From Stachybotrys elegans (taxonomy: Eukaryota; Ascomycota; Sordariomycetes; Hypocreales; Stachybotryaceae): a DNA stretch of 64,000 bases. Position 1 is the stretch's first letter. Each line of letters opens with the position of its first letter. The notes beneath the pieces are model-generated. The model had not been told where the DNA came from. It did no database searches and saw nothing but the letters and a program-made list of their open reading frames with translations. The stretch covers positions 248,001-312,000 of the forward strand of contig JAGPNK010000010.1 in assembly GCA_020746835.1 (NCBI GenBank), in the 5' to 3' direction. Positions 60,549-64,000 of this stretch are shown here, piece after piece. Both the position numbers and the translations under genes were made by a program.

Positions 60549-62266
60549 GATGGGCAATTGGGTATCAAGATGAGAATGGCTTGGGAGAAGGGAGAGAGAG
60601 AGCGCCGGGCGCGTAAGGGGAAGTGGAAGTGGTAGCAGGTGACTGGCGTTGAAGTAGACGGGATACGGCTAGCCGACGTTGAAACCCACGATGCAATGGC
60701 CGAGGACAGCCGAGGGGACGAGAATGTACCTAAGACGGACGGAGGGGTATCACCAGAGGGGGAGTGCTAAGTTGGAATATGGCTTGGGGAAAAAGAAAGA
60801 AAGAGATGAAAAGGGACAGAAGGGATGAAGGTGTGTGGAAGGTGTGACGATGATCTTTTTGTTTTCCACCTTGATCTACTTGCCAGAGCCATCCATCTAT
60901 CTACCTATATGGCATGTGTATAGAGTGTACTTTTTGGAGGGGCAACGAGGGGCGTCAATGTGACAACACGACGCGAAGCCGTCGCTCCGGCCCGGCGAAC
61001 AGCACCAGAGAAAAATAGGAGCCCAACCCAACCCCCACCAAGGGGACCAAGGGGGGGGGAGGGAGCGCTGGTTCGGTAGTGCAAAGCGCGAGGTGCAGCG
61101 AAGGACCAGAGCAATTGCTCTCTGCGCGTCCGGCAAAGCCAGTTCGCGGGGCAGCGCAAGAAGATTTCCCGGGGAGAAGGGGGGGGAAGTCGGCCGGGTG
61201 AGTGCGGGCATGGACAGGACGAAGCAACAAAGCTCGGTGCCGTCTCGGGTTCCATCGTTGGCTCGGCCTTGTTTCCGTGCCTTTCCGGGGGAGGTGGGTG
61301 CTGGTGCTCGGCTATAGCCCGACTCCCTTTCCTTCCTTCTTTTCTTTCATCTCCTCTGTTTGGAATGAGGGACATGATTGCTTCTTCCCCCACACTTGAA
61401 GGGAGGGGGGCAAGAGAGGAGCCGGTGTCGTCATGGGCAGGACATTTATTTTTCCATGGGCACTGTTCCTGCTGTGGCTGGTTGTCTGGTGGGAGAGGAA
61501 GGAGCCATGGGATTTTTATTTTCCGTGTTCGATGGATAACTCACCACCATGATGGCCATGTTCCATCTTACATGCTCCTGCATTTGTTATGTCTTGAATA
61601 GAAGGGACAGGATGTCAATTGGCAAACGGGTGGCCGCCCAAATAGCATTATTAGGCGCCACCTAAGCATCCCAACAGCCGGCTTCCAGAGCGACGTACGT
61701 ATCCCAACCAGCCTGGGCAGTTCATCTTTCTCGAGGTAAGCGGCGGGCTACTGTCACGGGGTTCCGGCTGGAATGCACTGCAAGACCTTGCAAACAGAAG
61801 GGTAACCCAGAACCCCCTTGCCTGATGACACAAGGAAGACAATACCATCTTCTCTAACAACTCACTCCCCGTGGCAGTATACCAAAATACTCGTGTCCGC
61901 CATGGCGGTAAATCCCCCGCAGTCACCCCCGGCCCTCCGAGGTATCCAGCGGCCAGTAAAAAGAAGAAAAAAGTACATGCAATACATAGGCAAAGTAGAA
62001 AGCTGAAAGCTGGGCAGCTGCACGGCATGTGAGATGAACTGCGGGGCCGCCAACACCAGCCGTAGATACCTCGGCATGTGCGCCCGGCTTTGTCTCACCA
62101 CTACCTAGTCGTAAACGTACATGCGTAGAACTTCCTGCTAACCTCCAAACCCTCCAACCCAACAACGACCAACACCGACGACGACGACGACGACAACGAC
62201 GATAACCCCCCCTCCCTTCAATCTCAAACTCCCATCGCAAATCTTAGCACGCGCATCCCGCCCACA
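60549..62266. other. Divergent promoter region between FBPase and PEX11
   Basis: About 1.7 kb shared upstream region of two genes that are both linked to growth on non-sugar carbon. It includes a GAC trinucleotide tract (about 62173-62194) just before PEX11. No gene is supported. Confidence 0.5.
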
Positions 62267-63042
62267 ATGGTCGCCGAGACGCTCATCCACCACCCCTCGG
62301 TCGCGCACTACCTGCGCTTCGTCGCCACCACCGTCGGCCGCGACAAGCTCCTCCGCGCCATCCAGTACTTTGCCCGCTTCTACGCCTGGTACCTGACGCG
62401 CACCGACGCCCTCAAGGCCTCCGTCGCCCCCTACGACGCCCTCAAGAAGCAGCTCGGCCTCACCCGCAAGATCATGCGCATCGGCAAGAACGTCGAGCAC
62501 CTCAAGGCCGCCGCCCAGGCCGCCGACCCCAAGAACGCCGCCCTCGCCGACCCCGTCCTCCGCTACACCGCCGTCGGCCGCCAGCTCGGCTACGCCGGCT
62601 ACCTCTCCCTCGACTCCGCCACCGTCCTCGACGCCGCCGGCGTCCGCAAGTGGGATCGCGCAAAGACCCTCCAGCGCGAGGCCTTCCGCTTCTGGGCCAT
62701 GGGCTTGACCTTCAGCGTCGTCGCTCAGCTCTACACCCTCTACCGCCTCAACCAGCGCGAGGCCGCCATTGACAAGAAGGACGGCGAGGGCGTCGTCGAG
62801 AGCAAGCGCATAGCCCGGTACGTTTTCACCATCCCTCCCTCCCTTCCTCCCTAACTCTGTCCGCTAACTCAATACACAGCGAGCGTGCCGCCAGCCGCCT
62901 CCAGCTCCTTTCTGATCTCTGCGATTTCACCATTCCCGCCAGCGCCCTCAGCCTGGCCAACCTTGACGACGGCTTCGTCGGTCTCGCTGGTACCCTCAGC
63001 AGCATCATCGGTATCTACACCCAGTGGAAGAAGACTGCGTAA
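62267..63042 (+). CDS. pex11: PEX11, peroxisomal membrane elongation/division protein
   Basis: Exons 62267-62817 and 62880-63042 (intron 62 nt, GTACGT..ACAG, two CTAAC-type branch candidates); 237 residues, typical. PEX11 is the abundant peroxisomal membrane protein that remodels and elongates the membrane before fission. Family features: the N-terminal amphipathic region 'TTVGRDKLLRAIQYFARFYA', 'KQLGLTRKIMRIGKNVEHLK', 'VLRYTAVGRQLGYAGYLSLD' and a C-terminal hydrophobic segment 'DGFVGLAGTLSSIIGIYTQW' ending in the basic 'KKTA'. A central hydrophobic stretch ('FWAMGLTFSVVAQLYTLYRL') may be a second membrane-associated helix. The leader has a GAC repeat. It is divergently arranged with FBPase. 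Confidence 0.95.
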
Positions 63043-63787
63043 CAAGCCAGTCAGTCAGTCATTCAAGTTGGGTTTTGAAAGGGAATGTGTAGCGGAATAA
63101 GCCGAGGACCAGCTGTCTATGGTTGTAAGAATAGCATCATCGCCGTGTGGCAGTCGAAGCAAGCAGCTGGGCGCGCGTCGGTGGTTTGAGCATGGCGTTG
63201 TCAGTTGCCTATAGGAGTTTTGTCTTGTTGTATTTTTGTATCCGTATGTCTCACAATATAGTCTGGTTTCGTCAAGATGAAGAAAGGGAACAAGGAGCAG
63301 AAGAAGAAAAGTAAATAAGGCAATTTGAAAGCTGAACCGAGTTGTCCCCCTATCATACACAATTTTGTCCCTATTGTCATAGTATTTGTTCGTTTCACCC
63401 CCGATTACCATCAGTCTCGCCGTTGTTCGTCACGGCGGTGGCTGCAGTCCCATCAGAATACCTTTCCTTTGTCCACCTGCCCCATCCGTACCCATGTTTG
63501 CGTGCAAATCGTCATCCTGTCATCCCCTTACCCTGCTGTGCTTCTTCCGTGTCCGACGTGTCATGGATCTGCCCGACTCGTCTCGTCTGCTTTCCCCCTG
63601 GCCATCAAGAAGCATAGTCTTCCATCCTCGTCAACCGTCGGACTGACGTGATCGATCTGGAGTGCCGTTGTGGTCGCAGCGGTTCAATCTATCACATTGC
63701 GGTCAAGGACTGTTTCCGCCACATGACGTGGACAATCAGAAGATTGGGGTGTGTGTGCATGGTCAGGAGCATGGCAAAGAAATGAAT
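63043..63787. other. Convergent 3' intergenic region
   Basis: About 745 bp between the PEX11 stop and the stop codon of the partial gene at the window end. Only short open frames. Confidence 0.55.
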
Positions 63788-64000
63788 TTACCAGTATCGA
63801 CCACCACGTTCATACTCGCGCGGGTAGCCACCCTCTCGTGGGTACGCCGGCTCGCGCGGTGCAAACTCCCGGGGAGGTCGTTCATACATACGGCCATTGG
63901 CGTACGGGTCGGGCGCCGGCGGGTAGTCACGGCGGTACGGGTCCTCGTAACGGCCACGAGGAGGTCCATATTCTTCCACGGGCCGGCGGGGAGGAGATCG
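63788..64000 (-). CDS. Partial gene: Arg/Pro/Tyr/Gly-rich C-terminus, RNA-binding-type protein
   Basis: The frame enters at the window end (64000) and runs 70 codons to TAA at 63788. It encodes 'RSPPRRPVEEYGPP' followed by repeated RY, DPY, PRE and RGG-like units and ends 'YERGGRYW'. Such tails are typical of RRM-containing SR/hnRNP-type RNA-binding proteins, but no RRM is inside the window, so the call is by composition only. The 5' part lies to the right of the window. Confidence 0.65.
   Translation of the reverse strand, partial: RSPPRRPVEEYGPPRGRYEDPYRRDYPPAPDPYANGRMYERPPREFAPREPAYPREGGYPREYERGGRYW

Noticed and set aside
1..64000. CRISPR arrays, rRNA/tRNA genes, biosynthetic cluster, viral genes
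   Set aside because: No regularly spaced repeats, no tRNA T-arm with matching stems, no rRNA-like sequence, no polyketide, peptide or terpene synthase and no viral hallmark gene was seen. A covariance-model search would be needed for small RNAs.

Overview
The window is nuclear DNA of a filamentous ascomycete (Pezizomycotina, most likely a Sordariomycete; the level is inferred from gene content and gene structure, not from a search). The reasons are: genes split by short introns (46-171 nt, one of 319 nt) with GTRNGT donors, CTRAC-type branch points and YAG acceptors; pyrimidine-rich leaders; GC-rich third codon positions; and fungal proteins such as the PTS2 co-receptor PEX20, a KIN1 kinase with a C-terminal KA1 domain and a WHI2-type regulator. 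I see no operons, CRISPR arrays, rRNA, tRNA or intact transposon.

Layout. 1-4373: no gene. 4374-6611(-): BCS1-like membrane AAA ATPase with a very long charged tail. 8396-9079(-): His/Gln-rich hypothetical protein. 10195-10872(-): stand-alone NADAR-domain protein, followed by a possible decayed coding stretch (11283-11793). 14836-17090(+): single-pass membrane glycoprotein, DUF7820-like. 17645-18737(-) PEX20 and 19256-20454(+) SEC13 are divergent and share a 518-bp promoter with a perfect 18-bp CACGTG palindrome. 21000-22608(-): secreted, probably GPI-anchored PQQ-type sugar dehydrogenase. 24501-~26173(-): WHI2-like regulator whose leader has no ATG. 26902-28989(-): GPATCH1-like splicing factor. 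31552-34575(+): KIN1 kinase. 35819-37185(+): CAF40/RCD1 of the CCR4-NOT complex. 38400-39347(-): URE2-like glutathione S-transferase. 39348-52582: 13-kb stretch with no convincing gene. 52583-53583(+): bZIP factor. 57241-58480(+): CIA30-domain protein. 59333-60548(-): fructose-1,6-bisphosphatase. 62267-63042(+): PEX11. 63788-64000(-): C-terminus of an RNA-binding-type protein cut by the window end.

The genes are a normal housekeeping neighbourhood and not a pathway cluster. Themes recur: peroxisome biogenesis (PEX20, PEX11) with gluconeogenesis (FBPase), nutrient and stress signalling (WHI2, KIN1, bZIP), and RNA metabolism (GPATCH1, CAF40). Coding sequences were joined by hand from splice signals; every multi-exon model given below closes in frame.

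The strongest unexplained signal is the WHI2 locus: about 1.2 kb of its sense strand upstream of the first ATG has no ATG in any frame, and the last ~0.7 kb of this reads as codon-biased protein in frame with WHI2. This points to a non-AUG-initiated, N-terminally extended isoform. The KIN1 N-terminus has a related start-codon problem.
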